In this document: positions 50,067 to 59,642 of the stretch, piece by piece
Position numbering within the stretch: the first letter of the stretch is position 1
Layout: the number at the start of each line of letters is the position of its first letter
NCBI GenBank assembly: GCA_910588565.1
Contig: CAJUPF010000004.1
Location: 1-64,000 of the forward strand
DNA length: 64,000 bases
Reading direction: 5' to 3'
Source of the DNA: an uncultured Lachnospiraceae bacterium
GTDB taxonomy: Bacteria > Bacillota > Clostridia > Lachnospirales > Lachnospiraceae
Notes under the pieces: model-generated
Databases searched by the model: none
The model's input: only the letters and a program-made list of their open reading frames with translations
Told to the model about the DNA's origin: nothing
Translations under genes and position numbers: made by a program

Positions 50067-52532
50067 TTACTCCTCAATATCTTCTTCTTTTACATCTTCC
50101 CTGACTCTTGCAATACTTGCAATCGTCACATCTTCCTCCATATTGATCAGTTTTACGCCGGACGCCACACGTCCAAGTATCGATATACTGTCTACCTTAA
50201 TGCGAATGATAATTCCTTCTGTTGTAATAATCATAATCTCATTCACATCATTTACAGCTTTTATTCCTACAATATATCCGGTTTTTTCGGTGATCTTATA
50301 ACATTTCACACCCTTGCCGCCACGGTTCTGCGGCGAAAATTCACTCATTTTTGTCCGCTTGCCGATTCCCATTTCAGATGCGATCAACAGATATTCCCCC
50401 TGCGTATCAAGCTGCATTCCAACTACTTCGTCCCGATCCGCCAGATTCATGCCGATCACACCCATAGACTGCCGCCCGGTACTTCTGACATCGCTTTCAT
50501 GGAAGCGGATACACTGGCCGTATTTTGTCACAAGAATAATATCTTTTGTATTATCGGTTTTCTTTACTTCGATCAGCTCGTCATCTTCCCGCAGAGTAAT
50601 CGCAGAAAGCCCTGTTTTGCGGATATTTTTATACTTCTGCACTTTTGTCTTTTTGACAATGCCTTTCTTTGTCGCCATAAAGAGGTACTCGCCCTCATGA
50701 TATTCGCTGATTGGAATAACCGCCGTAATTTTCTCTTCCGGCATCAGCTGCAGAAGATTAATAATCGCAGTTCCTCTTGCCGTCCTCGAAGCCTCTGGAA
50801 TTTCATAAGCCTTCATCCGGTAAACCTTTCCATTATTTGTAAAAAACATCAAATAATGATGGGTCGTCGTCATCAGAAGTTCCTCAATATAATCATCCTC
50901 GATGGTTTCCATCCCTTTGATTCCTTTGCCGCCACGGTTCTGACTGCGGAAATTATCGACACTCATCCGTTTAATGTAGCCAAGCTTTGTCATACAGATC
51001 ACAGTGTTGGCTTTCGGAATCATATCTTCCATGGAAATATCGTATTCATCAAATCCAATCGAAGTCCTTCTGTCATCTCCGTATTTATCAGAAATCAGCA
51101 TAATTTCTTCCCGGATCACGCCAAGTAATTTTTTCTCATCCGCCAATATTGCTTTTAACTCCGCGATTTTTTCCATTAATTCCGCATATTCTGCTTCGAT
51201 TTTCTCACGTTCTAAACCGGTAAGCGCGCGAAGACGCATATCTACAATCGCCTGTGCCTGTGCGTCCGTCAGATCAAACCGTTCTTCCAAGCGTTCTTTC
51301 GCTTCGGCTGCATTGCGGCTGCTGCGGATAATAGAAATTACTTCGTCAATATGGTCGAGGGCTATCAGCAGTCCCTCTAAAATATGAGCCCGTTCCTCTG
51401 CTTTATTTAAATCATACTTAACCCTTCTCGTTACAACATCTTTCTGATGTGCCAGATAATAGTCCAGCATCTGGTATAAATTCAGAACCTTTGGTTCGTT
51501 ATTAACAAGCGCAATCATAATAACGCCAAACGTATCCTGCAGCTGCGTATGTTTAAATAACTGGTTTAATATTACATTTGGATTGACATCACGCCTCAGT
51601 TCAATACAGATCCGCATTCCCTGGCGATTCGATTCGTCACGAAGTTCTGTAATTCCATCCACTTTTTTATTTTTTACCAGATCTGCGATCTTTTCAATTA
51701 ACCGTGCCTTGTTAACCAGATAGGGAAGTTCCGTCACAACAATACGATTCTTGCCATTTTGCATCGGTTCGATGTCTGTTATGGCACGCACCCGGATTTT
51801 GCCGCGTCCGGTACGATAAGCCTGTTCAATTCCGGATGTTCCAAGAATCATGCCTCCGGTTGGAAAGTCGGGGCCTTTGATAATGCCTAGAACCTCTTCC
51901 AGTTCCGTATCCCTGTCTTCTAAAATCTGGTTATCTATAATCTTGACCACTGCGGCAATGACTTCCCGCAGATTATGCGGCGGAATATTCGTAGCCATAC
52001 CTACCGCAATGCCGGAAGTACCGTTTACTAAAAGATTCGGATAGCGGGAGGGCAGTACGACAGGCTCTTTTTCCGTTTCATCGAAGTTTGGCATAAAATC
52101 AACCGTATCTTTGTTGATATCAGCCAGCATTTCCATGGAAATTTTACTAAGTCTTGCTTCTGTATAACGCATGGCAGCCGCGCCGTCGCCGTCTACCGAA
52201 CCAAAATTCCCATGCCCGTCCACAAGAGGATAACGTGTCGACCATTCCTGCGCCATATTGACCAGCGCTCCATAAATTGAGCTGTCTCCATGAGGATGAT
52301 ATTTACCCATGGTATCACCGACGATACGCGCACATTTCCTGTGCGGCTTATCCGGTCCGTTGTTCAATTCTATCATAGAGTATAAAACTCTTCTCTGTAC
52401 CGGTTTTAACCCATCCCTGACATCTGGAAGCGCTCTGGACGCAATTACGCTCATGGCATAATCGATATAAGATGTCTCCATTGTCTTTTTCAGATCCACA
52501 TCATGAATCTGATCAAAAATCTTATCATCCAT
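50067..52532 (-). CDS. gyrA: DNA gyrase subunit A
   Basis: Breakage-reunion subunit of DNA gyrase. The 821-residue product has the conserved start with SYIDYAMSVIASRALPDVRDGLKPVQRR, the active-site Tyr in AAMRYTEARL (about residue 122), the quinolone-resistance region around GDSSIYGALV (sensitive-type Ser at the usual position, Ala-Leu following), and a C-terminal beta-pinwheel with a QNRGGKG GyrA-box. It lies 15 bases after gyrB on the same strand in the origin cluster. Complete. Confidence 0.97.
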   Translation of the reverse strand: MDDKIFDQIHDVDLKKTMETSYIDYAMSVIASRALPDVRDGLKPVQRRVLYSMIELNNGPDKPHRKCARIVGDTMGKYHPHGDSSIYGALVNMAQEWSTRYPLVDGHGNFGSVDGDGAAAMRYTEARLSKISMEMLADINKDTVDFMPNFDETEKEPVVLPSRYPNLLVNGTSGIAVGMATNIPPHNLREVIAAVVKIIDNQILEDRDTELEEVLGIIKGPDFPTGGMILGTSGIEQAYRTGRGKIRVRAITDIEPMQNGKNRIVVTELPYLVNKARLIEKIADLVKNKKVDGITELRDESNRQGMRICIELRRDVNPNVILNQLFKHTQLQDTFGVIMIALVNNEPKVLNLYQMLDYYLAHQKDVVTRRVKYDLNKAEERAHILEGLLIALDHIDEVISIIRSSRNAAEAKERLEERFDLTDAQAQAIVDMRLRALTGLEREKIEAEYAELMEKIAELKAILADEKKLLGVIREEIMLISDKYGDDRRTSIGFDEYDISMEDMIPKANTVICMTKLGYIKRMSVDNFRSQNRGGKGIKGMETIEDDYIEELLMTTTHHYLMFFTNNGKVYRMKAYEIPEASRTARGTAIINLLQLMPEEKITAVIPISEYHEGEYLFMATKKGIVKKTKVQKYKNIRKTGLSAITLREDDELIEVKKTDNTKDIILVTKYGQCIRFHESDVRSTGRQSMGVIGMNLADRDEVVGMQLDTQGEYLLIASEMGIGKRTKMSEFSPQNRGGKGVKCYKITEKTGYIVGIKAVNDVNEIMIITTEGIIIRIKVDSISILGRVASGVKLINMEEDVTIASIARVREDVKEEDIEE

Positions 52533-52547
52533 TTATCTTCAATCCTC

Positions 52548-54482
52548 CTATACGTCCAGATTCTGGACGTACTTTGCATTTGCCTCAATAAATTCCCGTC
52601 TCGGCTCAACTTTATCTCCCATCAGAGTAGTAAAGATCAAATCAACCTCAGAAGCAGCTTCATCATCCATTATCACCCTGCGCAGAATCCGCTTCTCCGG
52701 ATCCATTGTCGTCTCCCAGAGCTGATCGGCATCCATTTCTCCAAGTCCTTTATAACGCTGAATCTTATTATTATTGTCACGTCCGATTTCCAACAGAATC
52801 TGATTCAGCTCTTCATCACTGTAAGCATACCATATTTTCTTATTTTTCTCAATTTTGTAGAGGGGCGGCTGCGCCAGATATACATACCCCTGTTTGATCA
52901 GTTCCGGCATAAACCGGTAAATAAATGTCAAAAGCAGTGTACTGATATGGGCGCCGTCTACATCCGCATCCGTCATAAGAATAATCTTATGATACCGAAG
53001 TTTGGAAATGTCAAAATCTTCATGAATACCCGTTCCAAAGGCTGTAATCATGGATTTGATCTCCGCATTGCCATAGATTTTATCCAGTCTTGCTTTTTCC
53101 ACATTTAAAATCTTACCGCGCAGAGGCAGAATCGCCTGCGTTGCCCGGCTTCTGGCAGTCTTGGCAGAGCCTCCGGCGGAATCTCCCTCTACAATATAGA
53201 TTTCACAGTTCTTCGGATCTTTGTCAGAACAATCTGCCAGTTTGCCAGGCAAAGACAATCCCTCTAACGCTGTTTTTCTTCTGGTCAGATCCCTGGCTTT
53301 TCTGGCAGCTTCCCTCGCCCGCTGCGCAAGCAGGGATTTTTCACAGATTGTCTTGGCTACTGCAGGATTTTGTTCCAGAAAATAAGTAAGCTGTTCACTT
53401 ACCACACTGTCAACGGCGCCTCTGGCTTCGCTGTTTCCAAGCTTCTGTTTGGTCTGCCCCTCAAACTGCGGCTCGCCTATTTTAATACTGATAATTGCTG
53501 TTAAGCCTTCCCGGATATCTTCGCCGGTCAGCCCTGCATCGTTTTCTTTGATTATTTTATTGGCTTTTGCATACTGATTAAATGTCTTAGTCAGGGCATT
53601 CCGAAACCCTGCCAGATGTGTTCCGCCCTCCGGCGTGATAATATTATTGACAAAACTGTATGTCGCATCATTAAAAGAATCGTTGTGCTGCATGGCAACT
53701 TCTACATAGACGCCGTCTTTTTGTCCCTCACAGTAAATAATATCAGGATAAGCCGCTTCTTTACTGTTATTCAGATAGGTTACAAATTCTTTGATTCCTC
53801 CGGCATAATGAAATTCCGCCGTTTTCACCGGATCCTGCCGTTCATCTTTCAGCGTAATCCGCAGATCCTTTGTCAAAAACGCAGTCTCCCTAAGTCGCTG
53901 CTTTAACACATTATATTCAAAAACGGTATCTTCAAATATCGTATCATCCGGCATAAATACTACTTTTGTGCCCGTTTGATCGATGGGGCATTCCCCGATT
54001 TCTTTTAACGGATACATCGTTTTTCCCTGTTCAAAACGCTGTTTATAAATCTTTCCTCCGCTGCAGATTTCTACTTCCAGCCAAATCGATAAAGCATTTA
54101 CAACAGAAGCCCCTACGCCGTGCAGACCTCCGGATACTTTATATCCCCCGCCGCCGAATTTGCCTCCGGCATGCAGCATGGTAAATACAACTTCTACTCC
54201 GGTCAGTCCTGATTTATGGTTGATCCCTACAGGAATACCCCGTCCGTCGTCAATAACCGTTACGGAATTGTCCTGATTCACAATAACTTGAATATTTTTG
54301 CAGAATCCAGCCAAAGCTTCATCTACGGAATTATCGACAATCTCATATACCAAATGATGCAGACCCCTGGAAGACGTGCTCCCAATATACATACCAGGCC
54401 GTTTCCGGACTGCTTCAAGCCCTTCTAAGATCTGTATCTGATCTGCTCCATATTCTGTTTCATATCCTGTTTCCAAGCCCAT
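52548..54482 (-). CDS. gyrB: DNA gyrase subunit B
   Basis: ATPase subunit of DNA gyrase. The 644-residue product from MGLETGYETEYGADQIQILEGLEAVRKRPGMYIG shows the GHKL ATP site (DNSVDEALAG, DDGRGIPVG, GLHGVGASVVN), the TOPRIM domain with EGDSAGGSAK and DADVDGAHI, and the C-terminal QRYKGLGEMD. An earlier GTG at 54500 in frame is less likely because AGGAGG is placed for the ATG at 54482. Between recF and gyrA, the usual order. Confidence 0.97.
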   Translation of the reverse strand: MGLETGYETEYGADQIQILEGLEAVRKRPGMYIGSTSSRGLHHLVYEIVDNSVDEALAGFCKNIQVIVNQDNSVTVIDDGRGIPVGINHKSGLTGVEVVFTMLHAGGKFGGGGYKVSGGLHGVGASVVNALSIWLEVEICSGGKIYKQRFEQGKTMYPLKEIGECPIDQTGTKVVFMPDDTIFEDTVFEYNVLKQRLRETAFLTKDLRITLKDERQDPVKTAEFHYAGGIKEFVTYLNNSKEAAYPDIIYCEGQKDGVYVEVAMQHNDSFNDATYSFVNNIITPEGGTHLAGFRNALTKTFNQYAKANKIIKENDAGLTGEDIREGLTAIISIKIGEPQFEGQTKQKLGNSEARGAVDSVVSEQLTYFLEQNPAVAKTICEKSLLAQRAREAARKARDLTRRKTALEGLSLPGKLADCSDKDPKNCEIYIVEGDSAGGSAKTARSRATQAILPLRGKILNVEKARLDKIYGNAEIKSMITAFGTGIHEDFDISKLRYHKIILMTDADVDGAHISTLLLTFIYRFMPELIKQGYVYLAQPPLYKIEKNKKIWYAYSDEELNQILLEIGRDNNNKIQRYKGLGEMDADQLWETTMDPEKRILRRVIMDDEAASEVDLIFTTLMGDKVEPRREFIEANAKYVQNLDV

Positions 54483-54519
54483 ACAATTCCTCCTATTCAC
54501 AGAAAACCTCTAAGCAGGC

Positions 54520-54541
54520 AACAGTTCAGATACCTTCCCTG
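54520..54541 (-). repeat. Short repeat-bearing spacer between gyrB and recF
   Basis: AACAGTTCAG (54520-54529) is followed by a TACCTTCCCTGTTAC stretch that pairs with part of it, making a small hairpin. Confidence 0.45.
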
Positions 54542-54545
54542 TTAC

Positions 54546-55634
54546 CTAAGCAGTTACTAAAACTTTGCCATCAATCACTTCAAACATACGGTTAATCTGA
54601 AAACGGCTTCTTATAAATTCATCTAATCCGGTACATGTTATGATTGTCTGCGTGTTATTTATATGATTCAGCAGAAAATTCTGCCGATTATTGTCCAGTT
54701 CCGACAATACATCGTCTAAGAGTAAAACAGGTGTATCCTTCGTAATTTGTTTCACAAGTTCGATTTCGGACAATTTCAATGACAGGGCAGTCGTACGCTG
54801 CTGTCCCTGGGATGCAAATTTGCGTATATCCATGCCGCCATGAATGGTAAATATTATATCATCCCTGTGTGGGCCGACAGAAGTCTGTCCGTATCTCAAA
54901 TCTTTTTTTAAAGCCTGATTTAATTCTTGTTCTAATATATGTTCGTCTGCATTTGGGGCATAAGAAAGATGTATTTCTTCTTTGCCTCCGGTGATATTGG
55001 AATGTATATCCATGACAATTTCATTTAACTGATTGACGAATTTCCTGCGGCTTTTTATAATTTCCCCGCCATGCAGGATCAGCTGAAGATCCCATACGGA
55101 GAGCGTATCTGCAAGATCAGGTTTGTAAGAAATATCTTTTAACAGCTTATTCCTCTGATCGAGAATTTTATTGTATTTTGTCAGATGATCCAGATAAATT
55201 TTATCCAATTGGCTCAGTTCCAGATCCAGAAACCGTCTTCGTTCCGAAGGACCCCGTTTAATAATATTCAAATCCTCCGGAGAGAAGAAAACAATATTCA
55301 AAATTCCGAATAATTCACTCGCTTTTTTTATGGGAATCCGATTTACGGCAATTCCTTTGGTGCGGTTCTTCTTCAGATGGATATCGATCTGGAATTGTTT
55401 ATGATTTTTTTCTGTAAAAATACGAATATGAGATTCTTCCTGCCCAAACCGGATCAATTCTTTGTCTTTGCTGCCCTTGTGGGATTTGGTTGTGCCGCCC
55501 AGATAAATAGATTCCAAAATATTTGTTTTTCCCTGGGCATTGTCTCCATACAGAATATTTGTACCTGCTTCAAAATCGATCTTTAGTGTTTCATAATTAC
55601 GAAAATTACTTAATTCCAGTGATTTTACGATCAT
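54546..55634 (-). CDS. recF: DNA replication and repair protein RecF
   Basis: SMC-like ATPase that loads RecA at gaps. The 362-residue product has NILYGDNAQGKTNILESIY (Walker A, about residues 27-45), the signature RRFLDLELSQLD, and Walker B VLLLDDVLSELD (about 310-325). Its ATG overlaps the yaaA stop by 4 bases (ATGA). Typical order dnaA-dnaN-yaaA-recF-gyrB. Confidence 0.96.
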   Translation of the reverse strand: MIVKSLELSNFRNYETLKIDFEAGTNILYGDNAQGKTNILESIYLGGTTKSHKGSKDKELIRFGQEESHIRIFTEKNHKQFQIDIHLKKNRTKGIAVNRIPIKKASELFGILNIVFFSPEDLNIIKRGPSERRRFLDLELSQLDKIYLDHLTKYNKILDQRNKLLKDISYKPDLADTLSVWDLQLILHGGEIIKSRRKFVNQLNEIVMDIHSNITGGKEEIHLSYAPNADEHILEQELNQALKKDLRYGQTSVGPHRDDIIFTIHGGMDIRKFASQGQQRTTALSLKLSEIELVKQITKDTPVLLLDDVLSELDNNRQNFLLNHINNTQTIITCTGLDEFIRSRFQINRMFEVIDGKVLVTA

Positions 55635-55843
55635 TTCATTATTTGAAACGTCTCATCTTCAAAGGATACCACATCCCCTGGATAGAGCTTTCTTCCTCTT
55701 CGTTGTTCTGTTTCTCCGTTGACTGTTACCGCACCGTCTAAGATCAGCATTTTGGCTTCTATACCAGATCCCACAAGCCCTGCTTTTTTCATTGCCTGGC
55801 CAAGACGGATAAATTCTTCTCCTTCACGAATTGATATATCCAT
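55631..55843 (-). CDS. yaaA: S4 domain RNA-binding protein YaaA
   Basis: A 70-residue S4-domain protein always found between dnaN and recF in Firmicutes. The core EEFIRLGQAMKKAGLVGSGIEAKMLI and the VNGETEQRRGRKLYPGDVV motif give the S4 fold for RNA or ribosome binding. The exact role is unclear; links to ribosome assembly have been suggested. Overlaps recF by 4 bases. RBS GAGGAA. Confidence 0.93.
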   Translation of the reverse strand: MDISIREGEEFIRLGQAMKKAGLVGSGIEAKMLILDGAVTVNGETEQRRGRKLYPGDVVSFEDETFQIMK

Positions 55844-55866
55844 GTTGATTCCTCATTCTATAAAAA

Positions 55867-56979
55867 TTAATTAGCTGATACATTGAAATTAACCGGGAGG
55901 ATCAGATAAATATAGCTTTCCTCCTCATCTTTGATAAAACAGGGCGCTTTGGGGTTGACCATATAAAGCGTCACTTCTTCTTCATCGATCACACGGAGTG
56001 CATCAATGAAAAATTTGGGGTTGAACCCGATCATAATATCTTTGCCTTCTTTTTGAATATCAATATCTTCATTCATAGAACCAAAAGCAGAATTGATCTT
56101 AAGTTCCATAGAATTATCTGTAATATTCATAATAATCGGTTTTTTATCTCCTTCTTTGATCAGAAGGGTTGCTCTGTCAATACAGTCGAGAAGTTCTTTC
56201 TTAGGAGTACATACTTTTGTTTCATAATCAGAGGAAAGCATCTGTTCGATCCGAAAATATTCGCCTTCAATCAATCTGGATACAACGGTTGTATGTTCAA
56301 ATTCAAAAATAATGTGATTTTCAGTGATAAAGATCCGCACGTCGTCTTCCGCTGATCCTGGCAGGATTTTACTGATTTCATTTAATGTTTTGCCTGGTAC
56401 AACGACTTTTTTAGATGCATAGTTATCTTTTAATGTAATCGTCCGGATGGAAATTCTATGTCCGTCTAAAGATACTACTTTCAGCTGGTTTTCATTGATC
56501 TCAAACAATTCGCCCGTCATAAGTTTATTGCTGTCATTTTCAGCAATGGAAAAAATTGTCTGACGGATTACTTCTTTTAGAGTAAACTGTGAAATGGCAA
56601 TAGAGTCATTTCGTTCTATATAAGGAAGATAAGAAAAATCTTCTCCTGATTTGCCTGTAATGTTGAATTTCGCTTTTTCACATGTAATCAGCGTATTAAA
56701 ATTAGTGTCTGTTGTTATTGTTATTTCATTGTCCGGTAATTTTCTTACAATCTCTAAGAAAAATTTAGCGTCTATTGCTATAATACCTGGTTCTATAATC
56801 TGGCCTTCGATCACAGTTTCAATTCCCAGTTCCATATCGTTTGCAGTCAGTTTAATTTCATCTGTTGCAGCGTCGATCAGAATACATTCTAATATAGGCA
56901 TTGTCGTTCTGACTGGAACTGCTTTGGAAACAATGTTAACTCCTTTTAACAAATTGGATTTCGAACATATCAGCTTCAT
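55867..56979 (-). CDS. dnaN: DNA polymerase III beta subunit (sliding clamp)
   Basis: Ring-shaped clamp that tethers polymerase III. The 370-residue product from MKLICSK shows LLKGVNIVSKAVPVRTTMPILECI, the domain-2 core around QTIFSIAENDSN, and ends with YLILPVNFN. The ATG at 56979 has AAAGGAG upstream; an in-frame start at 57000 is weaker. It follows dnaA by about 200 bases, which carry DnaA-box sequences. Confidence 0.97.
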   Translation of the reverse strand: MKLICSKSNLLKGVNIVSKAVPVRTTMPILECILIDAATDEIKLTANDMELGIETVIEGQIIEPGIIAIDAKFFLEIVRKLPDNEITITTDTNFNTLITCEKAKFNITGKSGEDFSYLPYIERNDSIAISQFTLKEVIRQTIFSIAENDSNKLMTGELFEINENQLKVVSLDGHRISIRTITLKDNYASKKVVVPGKTLNEISKILPGSAEDDVRIFITENHIIFEFEHTTVVSRLIEGEYFRIEQMLSSDYETKVCTPKKELLDCIDRATLLIKEGDKKPIIMNITDNSMELKINSAFGSMNEDIDIQKEGKDIMIGFNPKFFIDALRVIDEEEVTLYMVNPKAPCFIKDEEESYIYLILPVNFNVSAN

Positions 56980-57050
56980 ATACGTATAACTCCTTTCCAA
57001 AAAGCATATAAATAAATTAAAAGATATTTCGTAGTAGTAATATTAAGGGC

Positions 57051-57164
57051 TGTGAATAAGTTCAAAACCCTTAGAAACGGCTGAAATAAAGGATCTTTAA
57101 GCTGTATAAAGCTGTGTACAAGCATCAAAATCCTGCGGATTCATCTTGGATTTTATGTGGATAA
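57051..57164. other. dnaA-dnaN intergenic part of oriC
   Basis: TGTGGATAA at 57156-57164 is a perfect DnaA box and TGTGAATAA at 57051-57059 has one mismatch, in a region with AT-rich stretches near the dnaN start. Such boxes downstream of dnaA form the second half of the bipartite origin in Firmicutes. Confidence 0.65.
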
Positions 57165-57189
57165 CTTTTACAATTATGCCGGATGCTGT

Positions 57190-58542
57190 TTAATTTGGAT
57201 TAATTTTCTTTTTGATCGTCTCGATTAACGTTCGTGTTGTTTCATTAGAATTATATTCTTCTGTTATTTTTTTAATACCGTGGATAATTGTAGAGTGATC
57301 TCTCCCGCCGAGTAAAGCGCCGATGGAGTCCAGCGGGATATCTGTCATATCTTTGCAAAGATACATTGCAATCTGTCTTGGTTTGACGATACTGTTGCTT
57401 CTGTTTTTAGAAATCATCTGTTCTAAGGAAATCTGGCAATGTTCTGAAACTGCTTCAATAATTAGCTGCGGTGTAATTTCTTTGGGTTTATCTGGCGTAA
57501 TGATATTTTGCAGTTCTTTCATGGCAATTTCCATAGTAATTTCTGTTTTAACCAGGTTTCCATATGCGATTAGTTTGTTTAAAGCGCCTTCCAGTTCGCG
57601 GATATTGGATTTGATATTATTTGCGATGTAATTTAGTATTTCATCGCTGAGTTCCATTTTATCCGTTTCCATCTTACGTCTAAGGATTGCCATACGGGTT
57701 TCGTAATCCGGAAGCCCAATGTCCGCCATCAGGCCCCATTCAAAACGGGACTGGATTCGCTCTTCGAGTGTCTCCATTTCTTTTGGAGGCTTATCGGAGG
57801 TCAGAATAATCTGTTTTCCGGCAGCATGTAAGACATTAAAGGTATGGAAAAACTCCTCCTGGGTGCTTTCCTTTCCTATTATAAACTGGATATCATCGAT
57901 CATCAGCACATCGACTGTCCGGTACTTTTCCCGGAGTTTCGTCATAGCAGTAGCATTACCAGTTCTGATGGATTCAATCACTTCATTGGTAAATTCTTCC
58001 GAGGTGACGTATAAAACACGGGAAGAAGGGCTCTGATCGAGTATAAAATTGCCAATGGAATGCATCAGATGTGTTTTTCCAAGCCCTGGCCCTCCATATA
58101 TATAGAGAGGATTGTATGCTTCACCAGGCGATTCCGCTACTGCAAGAGAAGCAGACTGCGCAAACCGGTTATTGCTTCCTACGACAAATGTTTCAAATGT
58201 ATAATTGGAATTCAGATTGGAACGCTCAGTACGTTCTGGCGGGGGAGTCTGTTTTTTCAGCTGCTTGCTTTTTAACTCATTTGCCTGATCCGGCATGACA
58301 AATACCAGATTGTATTCGACTCCGGTCATCTCCGTAATAGAAACTTTCAAAGGAAGTTCGTACCGTTTGGTAATATAATTGATGCCAAGCTGTCCGGAAG
58401 GCACTAAAATATAGAGGTTATCACCTTCCACTGCACAGACTTCAAGAGGTTTAAGCCATGCATCAAAGGAAACCTTTGTTAAATCATGTTCTTCTTTTAC
58501 AGATTCTAAGATTTGATTCCATTTTTCAAAAATTGCTTCCAT
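57190..58542 (-). CDS. dnaA: Chromosomal replication initiator protein
   Basis: AAA+ initiator that binds the origin and opens it. The 450-residue product has domain I (about residues 1-80), a linker, the AAA+ domain with Walker A GGPGLGKTHLMHSIG (about 150-164) and Walker B VLMIDDIQFI, and the C-terminal DNA-binding domain with the signature GGRDHSTIIHG. RBS GGAGAG. DnaA boxes lie on both sides of the gene, suggesting autoregulation and origin function. Confidence 0.98.
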   Translation of the reverse strand: MEAIFEKWNQILESVKEEHDLTKVSFDAWLKPLEVCAVEGDNLYILVPSGQLGINYITKRYELPLKVSITEMTGVEYNLVFVMPDQANELKSKQLKKQTPPPERTERSNLNSNYTFETFVVGSNNRFAQSASLAVAESPGEAYNPLYIYGGPGLGKTHLMHSIGNFILDQSPSSRVLYVTSEEFTNEVIESIRTGNATAMTKLREKYRTVDVLMIDDIQFIIGKESTQEEFFHTFNVLHAAGKQIILTSDKPPKEMETLEERIQSRFEWGLMADIGLPDYETRMAILRRKMETDKMELSDEILNYIANNIKSNIRELEGALNKLIAYGNLVKTEITMEIAMKELQNIITPDKPKEITPQLIIEAVSEHCQISLEQMISKNRSNSIVKPRQIAMYLCKDMTDIPLDSIGALLGGRDHSTIIHGIKKITEEYNSNETTRTLIETIKKKINPN

Positions 58543-58568
58543 CTGAACTCTCCATTATTTTGTCAGGG

Positions 58569-58694
58569 TTCATACTCCGGCTTTATCGTAACAGAATCCG
58601 CTCTGTATTAAAGTTTGCTTCTGGCAAAGAGAGCGGATTTTTGGCTGTTGTGCGTTATGAACTGTTGCGGTGCAGCTGCAGAATGAACAGTAAC
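58569..58694. repeat. Composite intergenic stem-loop repeat, copy C
   Basis: GTAACAGAATCCGCTCT... with AATCCGCTCT (58594-58603) pairing perfectly with AGAGCGGATT (58630-58639) and an inner TTTGC-ttct-GGCAAA hairpin. Order and motifs match copies A and B. It ends with TGAACTGTT and AACAGTAAC words. Located just upstream of dnaA, next to the origin. Confidence 0.65.
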
Positions 58695-58870
58695 TATTTT
58701 TGCTATCGTAAAAATTCCTATCCTATATAATAACAAAAGATCTTGTTTTTATCAATCAAAAAATTTTAAGTTGATAAACCCACAAAAAGTTAAACTATAA
58801 CTATCAGATATTTACAGGAAATTCTTCGGAATTATTATGAAATTAACATAAGTTGTAGATAACATATCCC

Positions 58871-58998
58871 TTATGCACAAGTTTTCAATAGTATACCACA
58901 AAATACCAACTGAGTTATCCACGAGTTATCCACAAATTGTGCATTATTATTGAAAATCCACATAAATTTTGGTATGTGGATAAGTAAATTGTGGATAA
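58871..58998. other. oriC: Origin of replication, DnaA-box cluster upstream of dnaA
   Basis: Perfect boxes TTATCCACA (58926-58934), TGTGGATAA (58975-58983 and 58990-58998), and near-perfect TTATCCACG (58915-58923) and TTATGCACA (58871-58879) lie in an AT-rich gap between divergent dnaA and rpmH. With the boxes downstream of dnaA this gives a bipartite origin like that of B. subtilis. Confidence 0.88.
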
Positions 58999-59041
58999 CT
59001 TATAGAAATATATAAAATAAAGGAAAAAATAGCAATTTGAC

Positions 59042-59069
59042 TTGACTTGGGACAAATTTTTGTTATAAT
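59042..59069 (+). promoter_or_regulatory. Sigma-A promoter of rpmH
   Basis: TTGACT (59042-59047), 16-base spacer, TATAAT (59064-59069), about 40 bases before rpmH. Confidence 0.75.
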
Positions 59070-59106
59070 TGAAATGGTGTTTTCTAAAGCAGAGGAGGTG
59101 GAAAAT

Positions 59107-59241
59107 ATGAAAATGACATTTCAGCCAAACAGAAGAAAAAGATCCAAAGTTCATGGGTTCAGAGCGAGGATGAGTACCAAAGGCGGAAGAAAGGTATTGG
59201 CTAGAAGAAGATTAAAAGGAAGAAAACAATTATCAGCTTAG
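59107..59241 (+). CDS. rpmH: 50S ribosomal protein L34
   Basis: A 44-residue, highly basic large-subunit protein: MKMTFQPNRRKRSKVHGF then RMSTKGGRKVLARRRLKGR. The ATG at 59107 has GAGGAGGTG upstream; the frame continues upstream to 59047 but without conservation. First gene of rpmH-rnpA-yidD-yidC-jag. Confidence 0.97.
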   Translation: MKMTFQPNRRKRSKVHGFRARMSTKGGRKVLARRRLKGRKQLSA

Positions 59242-59265
59242 GCCACAGTTTGTGGTCTTTTCTTC
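59241..59265 (+). terminator. Hairpin between rpmH and rnpA
   Basis: GGCCACA-gtt-TGTGGTC followed by TTTTCTTCTTT: a terminator that should reduce transcription from the strongly expressed rpmH into rnpA. Confidence 0.7.
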
Positions 59266-59282
59266 TTTAAAGGTTAAAATTT

Positions 59283-59642
59283 ATGAAATTTTCAGAATCA
59301 CTGAAAAAAACGCTTGATTTTAGAAATGTATACAAAAATGGGACTTCCCGTGCAAACAGGTTTCTGGTTCTATATATAAAAAAGAATCATACAGAAAGAA
59401 ACCGTCTGGGAATTTCAGTCAGCAAGAAAGTTGGCAACAGTGTCGTAAGACACCGGTTAACCCGACTGATCCGGGAAAGTTACAGACTGCACGAGGAAGA
59501 ATTTAGTAAAGGCCTGGATATTGTGGTGATAGCAAGAGTAAACGCAAAGGGAGCATCGTATCATAACATCGAACAGGCTTTGCTTTCGCTTGCAGAATCC
59601 CATGCTATTATCGATCCAGTACAGGAAAAGGAATTGGTTTGA
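59283..59642 (+). CDS. rnpA: Ribonuclease P protein component
   Basis: Protein subunit of RNase P that aids pre-tRNA 5' processing. The 119-residue product has GTSRANRFLVLYI, RNRLGISVSKKVGNSVVRHRLTRLIRESYR (the RNR signature, about residues 40-70) and DIVVIARVNA. It follows rpmH after a hairpin and overlaps yidD by 4 bases. Confidence 0.96.
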   Translation: MKFSESLKKTLDFRNVYKNGTSRANRFLVLYIKKNHTERNRLGISVSKKVGNSVVRHRLTRLIRESYRLHEEEFSKGLDIVVIARVNAKGASYHNIEQALLSLAESHAIIDPVQEKELV

